From positions 186,001 through 250,000 of the forward strand of contig NZ_VDFW01000002.1 of the NCBI RefSeq assembly GCF_006152065.1: a DNA stretch of 64,000 nucleotides. Reading direction: 5' to 3'. This DNA comes from Amycolatopsis alkalitolerans. Lineage in GTDB: Bacteria > Actinomycetota > Actinomycetes > Mycobacteriales > Pseudonocardiaceae. Positions 41,684-49,442 of the stretch are shown piece by piece (the first letter of the stretch is position 1; every line of letters begins with the position of its first letter). A program made the translations under genes and the position numbers. The notes under the pieces were generated by a model. That model saw nothing but the letters and a program-made list of their open reading frames with translations. It had not been told where the DNA came from and searched no databases.

Positions 41684-42583
41684 TCAGATCAGGTTCGCGC
41701 GCTGGTAGAACCACATCGCGGCGCGCGTGAGCAGCCCGGCGGAGCCGAGGAACTCCATCAGGCCCGCGCAGCTCGAGCGCAGCATCGACTTGTGGTGCTC
41801 GTTCGCCTTCGCCTCACGGATCGCGCGTTCGGCGTCGAGACCCGCGTTGGCGTACACCTCGCGGCTGACCATGCTGGTCACGATGAAGTAGGAGGCGACG
41901 GCCACGGCCAGGCCGTTGATCTGCTTGCGCAGCCGGCCGGCGCCCTTGAGCCGCTCGCGGGTCTCCTCGCGGGCGAACTGCATGTGCCGGGACTCCTCGA
42001 CCACGTGGATGTTGTTGATGGTGCGGACGAACGGCGCCACCCGCTCGTCACGCATCCAGTCGCGCTGCATGACGTCGAGGACCTCCTCGGCGACCAGGAT
42101 CGCGGCGTAGGCGGCCTCACCGGAGGCGATCGTCTTGAACGCGCGCCCGAGTTCGACCACGAGGCGCCGGGGCCGGTAGGCGGGGGCGCCGAGCTTCGCC
42201 GCGCCCCGCGCGAACATGATCGAATGCCGGCACTCGTCGGCGATCTCGGTGAGCGCCCACTGGAACGCCGGGTCGGTCGGGTCCTTCGCGTAGAAGTCCC
42301 GCAGCACCATCTGCTGCAGGATCATCTCGAACCAGATCCCGGTGCTCGCGACGGAGGCCGCCTCGTGGCGGGTCAGCTCGCGCTGCTGCCCTGGCGTCAT
42401 TTCGGCCCAGTACGCGGTGCCGTAGAGCGTGCTCCACTCGGGGCTCGCCCCGTGGTGGCCGGTGTCGAGCGGGGTGTCCCAGTCGACCTCGCGGGCCGGG
42501 TCGTAGGACAGCGTGTGCGCGGAGTCCAGCAGCCGGCGCGCTACGTCCTCACGCCCGCGGGTCTGCTTGTCGACGCTGGTCAT
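41684..42583 (-). CDS. AurF-type diiron oxygenase
   Basis: A 299-residue ferritin-like helical protein of the p-aminobenzoate N-oxygenase (AurF) group. The two ExxH metal motifs are E117-C-R-H120 and E197-S-R-H200, with further candidate ligands at E86 and E166/E167. AurF-like enzymes oxidise aryl amines to nitro compounds through a peroxo-diiron centre. Many actinobacterial relatives have no known substrate. Co-transcription with a ferredoxin/NADPH reductase supplies electrons. The upstream palindrome TGTTACC-CAA-GGTAACA suggests control by a TetR-type repressor not encoded nearby. Confidence 0.85.
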   Translation of the reverse strand: MTSVDKQTRGREDVARRLLDSAHTLSYDPAREVDWDTPLDTGHHGASPEWSTLYGTAYWAEMTPGQQRELTRHEAASVASTGIWFEMILQQMVLRDFYAKDPTDPAFQWALTEIADECRHSIMFARGAAKLGAPAYRPRRLVVELGRAFKTIASGEAAYAAILVAEEVLDVMQRDWMRDERVAPFVRTINNIHVVEESRHMQFAREETRERLKGAGRLRKQINGLAVAVASYFIVTSMVSREVYANAGLDAERAIREAKANEHHKSMLRSSCAGLMEFLGSAGLLTRAAMWFYQRANLI

Positions 42584-42599
42584 ATGGGTCTCCCGAACC

Positions 42600-42632
42600 T
42601 GTTACCGCGATTTACTGTTACCCAAGGTAACA
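42600..42632. promoter_or_regulatory. TetR-like operator upstream of the diiron oxygenase operon
   Basis: A perfect 7-bp inverted repeat with 3-bp spacer, TGTTACCCAAGGTAACA, lies at 42616-42632. An extra half-site TGTTACC is at 42600-42606, 16 bp away. It is 33 bp upstream of the ATG at 42583. TTACC/GGTAA half-sites are typical of TetR repressors of lipid or drug genes. The LacI gene on the other side reads toward this site and is not the obvious ligand. Confidence 0.65.
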
Positions 42633-42741
42633 CGAACGGGCTGGCTTGCCAACCGTCAGCGGTTCACCCCGCCACCAGCCGGCGGAGGCGATGACGGATC
42701 CCTCAAGGTGCTCGGCGGCCACTCACCCGCCAGCCGCATTC

Positions 42742-43794
42742 CTAACCTCCAAGGTCGGTACGGCTGGCCCGTGGCCGGGTCGTCGTGCCGCGGACGATCA
42801 GCTTGGGTTGCACGACGTGGTCGGCGGGCGCGTGGTCCGGGTTTTCGAGGCGGGTGACCACGGCGCGGACGGCGAGGTCGGCCTGCCGGTCCGGTGCCTG
42901 CGCCACGGTCGTCAGGTCGATATGCGACAGCTGGGCGAGCCTGCTGTCGTCGAAGCCGGCGACCGAGACCTCGTCCGGGACCGGCACCCCGGCCCGGTTC
43001 ATCGCGTCGAGGAACCCGACGGCGCACCGGTCGTTGCTGGCGAACACCGCGGTCGGCATGCCGGCCCGGTCGGCGAGCAGCGCCTCGGCCACCTGCGCGC
43101 CCGACTCCTCCGTCTGGTCTCCGGGCAGCACCCGCGCCGCCGTTTCCAGGCCGTGCCGCCGCAGCGCGGCCCGGTAGGCCTTGCGCCGTTCCGCGGATCC
43201 CGGCCGGTTGCCGCCGTCGATGTGGGCGATCTCCGTATGGCCCAGTTCGACCAGGTAATCGACGACCTCGCGAGCCCCGCGCGCTTCGGCTGTGTGCACG
43301 GTGTCGACCCCCGCGCCGGCGACGCTGCGGCCGACGACGACCGCCGGGACGCGCCGCCCGAGGTCGGCCACGTAGTCCGCGTCGAGGTTCGGGCCGAGCA
43401 GGATCAGGCCCTCGCACCGGTGGCTCAACAGCGCCTCGACGGCTGCCCGCTCGTCACGTGTCGGTACGGCCGCCGCCAGCAGGATGTCGTAGCCGAGTTC
43501 CTCGGCGACGGGGTAGATGCCCTCGACGAGGTCGGCGTGGAACGGGTTGCGCACCGTCATCATCACGCCGAGCACCTTGCTGCGGGACCGGGCCAGCAGC
43601 TGTGCCGCGCTGTCGGGCCGGTAGCCGAGCTCCCGCGCCGCGGCGAACACCCGGTCCCGCGTCTCGTCGCTCGGGCCCCGTTCGTTGCGGAAGACCAGCG
43701 ACACCAGCGCGCGCGAAACGCCGACGCGCGCCGCGACGTCGGCCATCGTCGGGCGGCCGCGCGGACCGGCGGTGCCCTGGGTTCCCTTGCTCAT
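42742..43794 (-). CDS. LacI-family transcriptional regulator of the inositol locus
   Basis: A 350-residue repressor. The HTH (M-A-D-V-A-A-R-V-G-V-S-R-A-L-V-S-L-V-F) is followed by a hinge helix (A-A-Q-L-L-A-R-S-R-S) and a sugar-binding periplasmic-type domain with S-V-A-G-F-D-D-S-R-L-A near the C terminus. It is divergent from the iol genes. Two tandem copies of TAGAGCGCGCTAG lie 57-82 bp upstream, between it and the iol promoter. The central palindrome AGCGCGCT has the CG-centred symmetry typical of LacI operators, so self- and iol-regulation is likely. Confidence 0.88.
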   Translation of the reverse strand: MSKGTQGTAGPRGRPTMADVAARVGVSRALVSLVFRNERGPSDETRDRVFAAARELGYRPDSAAQLLARSRSKVLGVMMTVRNPFHADLVEGIYPVAEELGYDILLAAAVPTRDERAAVEALLSHRCEGLILLGPNLDADYVADLGRRVPAVVVGRSVAGAGVDTVHTAEARGAREVVDYLVELGHTEIAHIDGGNRPGSAERRKAYRAALRRHGLETAARVLPGDQTEESGAQVAEALLADRAGMPTAVFASNDRCAVGFLDAMNRAGVPVPDEVSVAGFDDSRLAQLSHIDLTTVAQAPDRQADLAVRAVVTRLENPDHAPADHVVQPKLIVRGTTTRPRASRTDLGG

Positions 43795-43811
43795 CGTCCC
43801 CTCGGCAGGTC

Positions 43812-43841
43812 TTGACAGGCTGCGGTGGCTGAGCCCATAGT
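43812..43841 (+). promoter_or_regulatory. Candidate promoter for the iol genes
   Basis: TTGACA (43812-43817), an 18-bp spacer and CATAGT (43836-43841) point toward the iol genes. Tandem LacI operators start ten bases downstream of the -10 box, an ideal position for repression of initiation or escape. Confidence 0.5.
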
Positions 43842-43850
43842 ACCGGGTGT

Positions 43851-43876
43851 TAGAGCGCGCTAGTAGAGCGCGCTAG
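43851..43876. promoter_or_regulatory. Tandem LacI operators
   Basis: TAGAGCGCGCTAG is present twice with no spacer, each copy centred on the palindrome AGCGCGCT, so the centres are 13 bp apart. The adjacent divergent LacI gene is the likely ligand source. The 13-bp spacing puts the two dimers on clearly different faces of the helix. Confidence 0.7.
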
Positions 43877-43904
43877 GCCCGCCCCGGCACAGGGAGGTGT
43901 GTGG

Positions 43905-44335
43905 GTGACCAGCGCGTTCGACGTCGTCACGATGGGCCGGATCGGGGTGGACATCTACCCGCTGCAGACGGGCGTGGTCCTGGAGGACGTCACGTCCTTC
44001 GGCAAGTACCTCGGGGGCAGCGCGACCAATGTGGCCGCGGCCGCGGCGCGGTACGGCCGCCGGTGCGCGGTGATCACGAAGACAGGCGCCGATCCGTTCG
44101 GCCGGTTCATCCACCGTGCCCTGTGTGGTTACGGCGTGGACGACCGGTTCGTCGGCACGTCGCCGCAGCTGCCGACCCCGGTGACGTTCTGCGAGATCTT
44201 CCCGCCGGACGATTTCCCGCTCTACTTCTACCGTTTCCCGAAGGCGCCCGATCTGGACATCGTGGCCGGAAACCTGGACTTCGGCCCGATCCGCGCGGCG
44301 AAGATCTTCTGGGTCACCTGCGGACCGGGCACGGG
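43905..44335 (+). pseudogene. iolC: 3'-truncated iolC (5-dehydro-2-deoxygluconokinase)
   Basis: The first about 140 residues are a good PfkB-family sugar kinase start: F-D-V-V-T-M-G-R-I-G-V-D-I-Y-P-L-Q, Y-L-G-G-S-A-T-N-V-A-A-A-A-A-R-Y-G-R, and F-Y-R-F-P-K-A-P-D. Similarity stops after A-A-K-I-F-W-V-T, where IolC proteins continue for about 180 more residues including the catalytic G-A-G-D. The frame runs on to 44552 with unrelated sequence. A 22-bp palindrome lies 17 bp past the break. Without this kinase the canonical inositol pathway lacks its phosphorylation step unless a second copy exists. Confidence 0.8.
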
Positions 44336-44351
44336 CGGTGAACGACCTGGC

Positions 44352-44373
44352 GCCCCAGCCCGCGGGCTGGGGC
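44352..44373. repeat. Perfect 22-bp palindrome at the iolC break
   Basis: Two 11-nt arms with no spacer (left arm GCCCCAGCCCG) are fully self-complementary. It lies immediately after the point where iolC similarity ends. It could be a deletion scar, a cruciform that promoted the deletion, or a terminator-like hairpin; no T tract follows. Confidence 0.6.
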
Positions 44374-44504
44374 TATTCCAGGCTACGGGCGCTCGATGGC
44401 AGCCATCGTGTGTCCACTGGGGACAGTGCCACCCGGGTTCGCCTCGGTCGGTTCGCTGTCGGAATCGCTGTGCTCGCAACGGTCCGGCGCGCGGTTCCAA
44501 GGCG

Positions 44505-44552
44505 TACGAGACCTATGCGGCCACCAAACGAGCCCAGCGCCATTACCTGTAG
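44505..44552 (+). pseudogene. Last codons of a lost gene
   Basis: Fifteen codons Y-E-T-Y-A-A-T-K-R-A-Q-R-H-Y-L end at TAG 44552, just before an intact AGGAGCA ribosome binding site. This looks like the preserved C terminus of the gene that once preceded iolA; iolD would be a common occupant of that place but I cannot confirm it. The sequence between this and the palindrome has no recognisable gene. Confidence 0.35.
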
Positions 44553-44559
44553 GAGCAGC

Positions 44560-44634
44560 GTGAAAACCATCGAACACTGGATCAACGGCGCCGGCCGCAC
44601 ACCGAGCCGCCCTCACGAGCTAGGAGCAGTATGA
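44560..44634 (+). pseudogene. iolA: N-terminal stub of iolA (methylmalonate-semialdehyde dehydrogenase)
   Basis: GTG 44560, preceded by AGGAGCA, opens V-K-T-I-E-H-W-I-N-G-A, the characteristic first residues of MmsA/IolA. It then runs out within about 24 codons into the start of the next gene. The nonamer TAGGAGCAG occurs at 44550-44558 and again at 44621-44629, just before the next start. Deletion between short repeats could have removed nearly all of iolA while leaving the downstream ribosome binding site intact. Confidence 0.6.
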
Positions 44635-45557
44635 CCACCGCACCGACGCGCGCCGTCATCGGCAACCTGTGCCTGGGCACCGCGCCCGACTCGTGGGGCG
44701 TCTGGTTCCCCCACGACGAGCGGCAGGTGCCCTACACTCGGTTCCTCGACGAGCTGGTCGAGGCCGGGTACAAGTGGCTCGAACTCGGCCCGCCCGGGTA
44801 CCTGCCGACCGATCCGGAACGGCTGGCCGACGAGGTCGGCTCGCGCGGCCTCCGGGTCTCTGGCGGCACCATCTTCGGTGCCCTGCACCGCCCGCACGAG
44901 TGGGCCGAGATGGTGGCCGCCACCCGCAAGGTCGCCGAGCTGACCGCCGCGGCCGGGGCTCACCACCTGGTCTACCTCCCGCCGATGTACCGCGACGAGA
45001 AGACCGGCGGCTTCACCGAGTCCCCCGAGCTGACCGCCGAGCAGTGGAACGCGTTCGGCCGCCGTGCCGGCGAGCTGGGCAAGATCCTGCTGGAGGAGTA
45101 CGACGTGCGGCTCGTGCTGCACCCGCACGCGGACAGCCATATCCAGACCCAGCCGGAGATCGAGCGCTACCTCAACGAAAGCGACTCCCGCTATGCGAAC
45201 CTGTGCCTGGACACCGGGCACGTCGCGTACGGCCGCGGCGACGCCGTCGAGCTGATCCGCCGCTACGCCGAGCGCATCGGGTATGTCCACATCAAACAGA
45301 TGGACCCCGCGGTCCTCGACCGCGTCTGGGCGGAGAACCTGGGCTTCGGCGAGGCCGTCAAGCTCGGGGTCTGCGTCGAGCCGCCGGCCGGGGTGCCGAA
45401 CCCGGCCGAGGTGATCGACGAACTGTCCACACTGGACGCGGAGGTCTTCGTGATCGTGGAACAGGATCTGTACCCGTGCGAACCGGACGTGCCGCTGCCC
45501 ATCGCGACGCGCACCCGGCGGTACCTGAACTCGCGTGGCCTGCGGGGTGACGTATGA
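44631..45557 (+). CDS. iolE: Myo-inosose-2 dehydratase-like protein
   Basis: A 308-residue TIM-barrel enzyme of the xylose-isomerase-like superfamily. It is recognised as IolE by T-A-P-D-S-W-G-V-W-F-P near the N terminus and by the metal-site elements L-V-L-H-P-H-A-D-S-H, L-C-L-D-T-G-H and V-H-I-K-Q-M. IolE dehydrates 2-keto-myo-inositol to 3D-trihydroxycyclohexane-1,2-dione with a divalent metal. AGGAGCA precedes ATG 44631. It overlaps the iolG-type gene by four bases. With iolC and iolA degraded, this enzyme may now serve a different cyclitol route or a pathway completed elsewhere. Confidence 0.82.
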   Translation: MTTAPTRAVIGNLCLGTAPDSWGVWFPHDERQVPYTRFLDELVEAGYKWLELGPPGYLPTDPERLADEVGSRGLRVSGGTIFGALHRPHEWAEMVAATRKVAELTAAAGAHHLVYLPPMYRDEKTGGFTESPELTAEQWNAFGRRAGELGKILLEEYDVRLVLHPHADSHIQTQPEIERYLNESDSRYANLCLDTGHVAYGRGDAVELIRRYAERIGYVHIKQMDPAVLDRVWAENLGFGEAVKLGVCVEPPAGVPNPAEVIDELSTLDAEVFVIVEQDLYPCEPDVPLPIATRTRRYLNSRGLRGDV

Positions 45558-46567
45558 CGGTCCACATCGGAGTCATCGGGACCGGGATGATCGGCCAGGA
45601 CCATATCCGGCGGCTGACCGGCGTGGTCACCGGTGCCGAGGTGACCGCGGTTACCGACGTCGACGCGCGGCGTGCGAAAGAGGTCGCCGCCGGGGTGGGC
45701 GCCCGGGCACTGCCCACCGGGCAGGACGTGATCGTCGACGCGCTCGTCGACGCGGTCGTGGTCACTTCGTGGGGCCCCACGCACGCCGAGTACGTGCTGG
45801 CCGCGATCGAAGCCGGCAAGTACGTGTTCTGCGAGAAACCACTGGCCACCACGGCCGAGGACGCCCTTCGCATCGTCGAGGCCGAGGAGGCGGCCGGGCG
45901 CCGGCTGGTGCAGGTCGGCTTCATGCGCCGCTACGACCAGGGGTACCGCGCGATGAAGCGGGTCATCGGTGAAGGCGGGATCGGTTCGCCGCTGCTCATG
46001 CACTGCGCGCACCGCAACCCGGCCGCGCCCGAGTCCTACCACTCGGAGATGGCCACGCAGGACACCGCGATCCACGAGATCGACACGATCCGGTGGCTGC
46101 TGGACGACGAGATCGTTTCGGCGCAGGTGCTCAGACCTCGCAGCACCTCGAAGAGGTTCGAGCACCTGCAGGACCCGCAGATCATGCTGTTCGAGACCGC
46201 GAGCGGGGTGCGGATCGACCTCGAAGTGTTCGTGAACTGCCAGTACGGGTACGACATCCAGTGCGAGACCGTCGGCGAGACCGGTACCGTCCGGCTGCCC
46301 GATCCGGCCGATGTCTGGCTGCGCACCGCGGGACAACTGCGGACCGAAGTAGCGCAAGGCTGGAAAGAACGCTTCGCCGCGGCCTTCGACCGGGAACTCG
46401 CCGAATGGGTGGCGTCCATTCAGGACGGCAGGCTGGCGGGGCCCGGCTCCTGGGACGGCTACGCCGCCGCGGTGATCAGCGACGCGACGGTGGACGCGCT
46501 GCACAGCGGCCGTGTCGTGCCGGTGCGGCTGAAGGACCGGCCCGCCTTCTACGGAGGCCGGCCATGA
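45554..46567 (+). CDS. iolG: Inositol 2-dehydrogenase-like Gfo/Idh/MocA oxidoreductase
   Basis: A 337-residue NAD(P)-dependent dehydrogenase. It has the Rossmann loop I-G-V-I-G-T-G-M-I-G-Q-D-H, the family E-K-P-L-A motif (about 95-100) with its active-site Lys, and H-E-I-D-T-I-R-W-L with the catalytic His region. The second step-partner genes flank it. It should oxidise myo-inositol (or scyllo/chiro isomers) at C2. ATG 45554 overlaps the upstream stop, and its own stop overlaps the next start, so all three genes are translationally linked. Confidence 0.85.
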   Translation: MTVHIGVIGTGMIGQDHIRRLTGVVTGAEVTAVTDVDARRAKEVAAGVGARALPTGQDVIVDALVDAVVVTSWGPTHAEYVLAAIEAGKYVFCEKPLATTAEDALRIVEAEEAAGRRLVQVGFMRRYDQGYRAMKRVIGEGGIGSPLLMHCAHRNPAAPESYHSEMATQDTAIHEIDTIRWLLDDEIVSAQVLRPRSTSKRFEHLQDPQIMLFETASGVRIDLEVFVNCQYGYDIQCETVGETGTVRLPDPADVWLRTAGQLRTEVAQGWKERFAAAFDRELAEWVASIQDGRLAGPGSWDGYAAAVISDATVDALHSGRVVPVRLKDRPAFYGGRP

Positions 46568-47424
46568 AGATCGCCATCGACCCGACCATGTTCCGCATGC
46601 TGCCGATCGCGGAAACCCTGCGCACCGTGGCCGATATCGGCTACGAGTACCTCGAGTTCTCACCACGCGAGGATTTCATGCCGTTCTTCCTCCGGCCGCG
46701 GTTCGACGACGAGAAGGTCGCCGAACTGAAGAAGGCGCTCCGCGAGACGGGCGTGAAGATCGCCAGCGTGCTGCCGCTGTACAAATGGTCCAGCACGGAC
46801 GAAGACGAGCGGCAGGCCGCGGTGCGAAACTGGAAGCGGATGATCGAGGTGACAGCCGAACTCGGCTGCCCGCTGATGAACTCCGAGTTCAACGGGCGCC
46901 CGGAGAAGGCGGCGCAAAGCGAAGCCGCGTTCTGGCGCTCGATCGAGGAACTGCTGCCGGTCTTCGAACGCGAAGGTATCGCGCTGAACCTCGAGGCGCA
47001 CCCCGACGATTTCTGCGAGCTCAACAATCCCGCGGTGGACCTGGTCCGTGCCGTCAACAAACCCTGGGTGAACTACCTGTACTGCGCGCCGCACACCTTC
47101 CACCTCTCCGACGGCGCGGGCGACGTCGCCGAGATGATGCGCTACGCCGGTCCCAAGCTGCGGCACGTGCACATCGCGGATTCCTTCAACCACAAGGCGT
47201 CCTCCGGCCTGCGGTACATCCTGAACCCGCCCGGCACCCCGGCGCGGATTCACCAGCACCTCGACATCGGGCAGGGCGAAGTGAACTGGGACGCATTCTT
47301 CGCCACCCTGCGCGACCTCGACTTCGACGGCGTGGCGACGGTCTGCGTGTTCGCCTGGGAAGACCGCGCCGTCGAATCCAGCCGGTTCATGCTCGACCGC
47401 GTGACCCAGGAATTGGCCGCCTAG
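46564..47424 (+). CDS. iolH: IolH-like sugar isomerase/epimerase
   Basis: A 286-residue TIM-barrel protein of the AP endonuclease 2/xylose isomerase-like superfamily: D-P-T-M-F-R, N-L-E-A-H-P-D-D-F, R-H-V-H-I-A-D-S-F-N-H-K and V-C-V-F-A-W-E. IolH of inositol operons belongs here and its reaction is not firmly established; D-tagatose 3-epimerase-like activity is an alternative. ATG 46564 overlaps the iolG stop. It is the last gene of the shortened iol operon; a repeat-bearing gap follows. Confidence 0.78.
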   Translation: MKIAIDPTMFRMLPIAETLRTVADIGYEYLEFSPREDFMPFFLRPRFDDEKVAELKKALRETGVKIASVLPLYKWSSTDEDERQAAVRNWKRMIEVTAELGCPLMNSEFNGRPEKAAQSEAAFWRSIEELLPVFEREGIALNLEAHPDDFCELNNPAVDLVRAVNKPWVNYLYCAPHTFHLSDGAGDVAEMMRYAGPKLRHVHIADSFNHKASSGLRYILNPPGTPARIHQHLDIGQGEVNWDAFFATLRDLDFDGVATVCVFAWEDRAVESSRFMLDRVTQELAA

Positions 47425-47497
47425 TGTCGTGTGATCCTGTCCGGTTTACGTTGCCGTGTTTGCCCATAGGGTCGGTGGGTTTGTCCGCTGCGGTGTC

Positions 47498-47607
47498 GAG
47501 TTGGCTGGTCCGGTCGCTGACTTTGCCCCCGGCGACAGCGGCCGGCCAACTCGATAACGCCCCGAGCCAACTCAGCGACGCCAAGGGCCAACTCAGCACC
47601 CTGGCAA
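47498..47607. repeat. Intergenic array with 21-bp period (GCCAACTC core)
   Basis: GCCAACTC begins at 47545, 47566 and 47587, exactly 21 bp apart, with more variable 13-bp fillers. An inverted copy, GAGTTGGC, is at 47498-47505. On the other strand the units begin with GAGTTGGC. A second array with the same period and a GAGTTCG core is at 54531-54621. Because 21 is a multiple of three, all frames give heptad-like pseudo-peptides, but I see no real gene in 47425-47686. Function unknown; 21 bp is two helical turns. Confidence 0.7.
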
Positions 47608-47686
47608 ACAAACACACCCGCGCGCAAAGACAACAAGATCACGAAACGCTAGAGGAAAGTCACCCCGCGGCGGCAAACACGCCTGG

Positions 47687-48622
47687 CTAGAGGAACGACC
47701 AGGCGCCTTCGGGGTGGTGCCGTGCCACGAAGGCGGCGAGATCCTGGGGTCGTGGCGCGCTGGTCGCGCCGCCGAGGCCGGTGACGGAGATGGCGGCGCT
47801 CAGCGTGGCGAAGCGGAGCCGGGTGCGCAGGTCCCACTCGTGGCGGGCCGAAGCCATGAACGTCGCGACGAAGACGTCGCCGGCACCGGTCGGGTCCCGG
47901 ACGTCCACCGGGACGGCAGGCAGTTCGATGAGCGTGCCGGAGGTGGAGTCGACCGCGACGACGCCGTCCGCGCCGCGCGTGACGACGACCAGCGGAACGC
48001 GTTCGGCCAGTGCCTTCGCGGCGGACACCGCGTCGCCGGTGCGGGTGTAGCGCATGGCTTCGACGTCGTTCGGCACGAACACGTCGATCTCGGCGAGCCG
48101 GTCGAGCACCTCCGGTGACCAGGCGCCGGTCTCGTCCCAGCCGACGCCGCCGAAGATCTTCGTGCCGGCCGCGCGGAGCCGGGACACCCACGGCGGGATA
48201 CCGCGCGCGATGCCGATATGGGTCGCGCCGATCGGGCCGAGGTTCCCGGGCAGCCGCAGGTGGCCGAGCCGCCGCTGATACGTGATGAAGCTCCGGTCCC
48301 GCGCGCCGGTCAGCGACACCGTGACGGGGCTCTGATACCCGGGCACGCGTTCCAGCAGGCTCGTGTCGAGGCCGGGTTCCGCGGCGAGCACCGCGCGAAC
48401 ATGCGCGCCGAGCGGGTCGTCGCCGAGCCGCGAGACGAGCTTCGTGCGCGCGCCTGCCCTCGCGGCCGCCACGGCCCGGGTCGCCACCCCGCCCGGGCTG
48501 ATCCGGAAGCCGTCGGCGAAGACCTCGGTGCCGGCGGAAGGTGCGTCGACACCGGTGAAGATGACATCGCAGAAGATGTCGCCGGCGAACAGCAGTTCGG
48601 CGCCCGGGGGTGGTGCGGTCAC
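47687..48622 (-). CDS. PfkB-family sugar kinase
   Basis: A 311-residue ribokinase-like protein with the N-terminal substrate motif S-P-G-G-V-A-T-R-A-V-A-A-A-R-A-G and the C-terminal D-P-T-G-A-G-D-V-F with the catalytic Asp and anion hole. It phosphorylates a sugar or nucleoside-like alcohol with ATP. GTG 48622 is selected for GGAGGAG just upstream. It is divergent from a DeoR regulator and could take over the kinase role lost with iolC, although the regulator and GH4 context suggest a different sugar. Confidence 0.86.
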   Translation of the reverse strand: MTAPPPGAELLFAGDIFCDVIFTGVDAPSAGTEVFADGFRISPGGVATRAVAAARAGARTKLVSRLGDDPLGAHVRAVLAAEPGLDTSLLERVPGYQSPVTVSLTGARDRSFITYQRRLGHLRLPGNLGPIGATHIGIARGIPPWVSRLRAAGTKIFGGVGWDETGAWSPEVLDRLAEIDVFVPNDVEAMRYTRTGDAVSAAKALAERVPLVVVTRGADGVVAVDSTSGTLIELPAVPVDVRDPTGAGDVFVATFMASARHEWDLRTRLRFATLSAAISVTGLGGATSAPRPQDLAAFVARHHPEGAWSFL

Positions 48623-48638
48623 AGGCTTCTCCTCCGGC

Positions 48639-48668
48639 TGCTCGACTTTGCACGAGTTTGCTCGACTT
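48639..48668. promoter_or_regulatory. Direct repeats between sugar kinase and DeoR genes
   Basis: TGCTCGACTT occurs at 48639-48648 and 48659-48668, 20 bp apart. CACGAGTTTG between them contains an inverted relative of the core. The position between divergent starts (48622 and 48696) fits a DeoR operator, which often uses direct repeats. Confidence 0.55.
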
Positions 48669-48695
48669 CGCGCATCTGATGGATACGATACGGGC

Positions 48696-49442
48696 ATGAT
48701 CCTGCGGGACCGGCAGAATCGCATCGTCAGCACGCTTCGTGCCGACGGCGCCGCGTCGGTCCGCGAGCTCGCCGAGGCCCTGTCCGTCAGCGAGTCCACC
48801 ATCCGGCGCGATCTCGAGATTCTCGACCGCAACGGCGAGCTCACCCGCACCTACGGCGGCGCGGTGCGGAAGCCGGGCGTGGCCGTAGGAAAGCATGTCA
48901 TGCGTGACGCCGGCCTGACCTCCCGCGTCGCCGACGCGGCCGCCGAGATGGTGACCGGTGGCACCGTGGTGATCCTCGACCTCGGTCCCACGACCCCGCT
49001 CGTGGCGCGGCGGTTGCACGGCCACGACATCACCGTAGTCACCCCGAACCTCGCGGTGTTCGACGAGCTTCGTGACGACGAGGCCGTTCGCCTGGTGCTG
49101 CTCGGGGGTGTCGTCCGCCGTGGCTCCCGCGGCCTGGTCGGTTCCCTGGCGGAGCTCGCGCTCGGCCAGGTGAACGCCGACCTCGTGTTCCTGTCCTGCA
49201 CCGGGGTGCGGGCCAACGGGCAGGTGGTCGACGACCTGGCGGTCGAGGCGCCCAGCAAACAGTCGATGATCGCCGCGTCCGACCGGGTGGTGCTGCTGGC
49301 GCCGGAGACGAACTTCCCGGGCACCGGCGCGCTGCGCCTGTGCTCGCTCGCCGACATCGACGTGCTCGTCACGACGCCGGGCGCGCCCGGAGCAACGCTC
49401 GCACTGTGCCGGAACGCCGGGGGAGAGGTCGTTGCCGTATGA
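48696..49442 (+). CDS. DeoR-family transcriptional regulator
   Basis: A 248-residue repressor. The N-terminal DeoR HTH reads R-Q-N-R-I-V-S-T-L, then V-R-E-L-A-E-A-L-S-V-S-E-S-T-I-R-R-D-L-E-I-L. The C-terminal sensor is of the sugar-phosphate isomerase-like type. ATG 48696 begins the recognised family start (M-I-L-R-D-R-Q). It shares a stop/start overlap with the GH4 gene and is divergent from the sugar kinase, so all three probably form one sugar utilisation unit whose inducer is a phosphorylated sugar. Confidence 0.88.
   Translation: MILRDRQNRIVSTLRADGAASVRELAEALSVSESTIRRDLEILDRNGELTRTYGGAVRKPGVAVGKHVMRDAGLTSRVADAAAEMVTGGTVVILDLGPTTPLVARRLHGHDITVVTPNLAVFDELRDDEAVRLVLLGGVVRRGSRGLVGSLAELALGQVNADLVFLSCTGVRANGQVVDDLAVEAPSKQSMIAASDRVVLLAPETNFPGTGALRLCSLADIDVLVTTPGAPGATLALCRNAGGEVVAV

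Noticed and set aside
44336-44552. Continuation of the iolC frame as a longer hybrid protein
   Set aside because: After the break the sequence lacks kinase motifs and has shadow-frame composition; the catalytic G-A-G-D region is absent.
47387-47642. Short open frames with heptad-like repeats after iolH
   Set aside because: All frames look periodic because the underlying DNA repeat has a 21-bp period; there is no ribosome binding site and no consistent protein.
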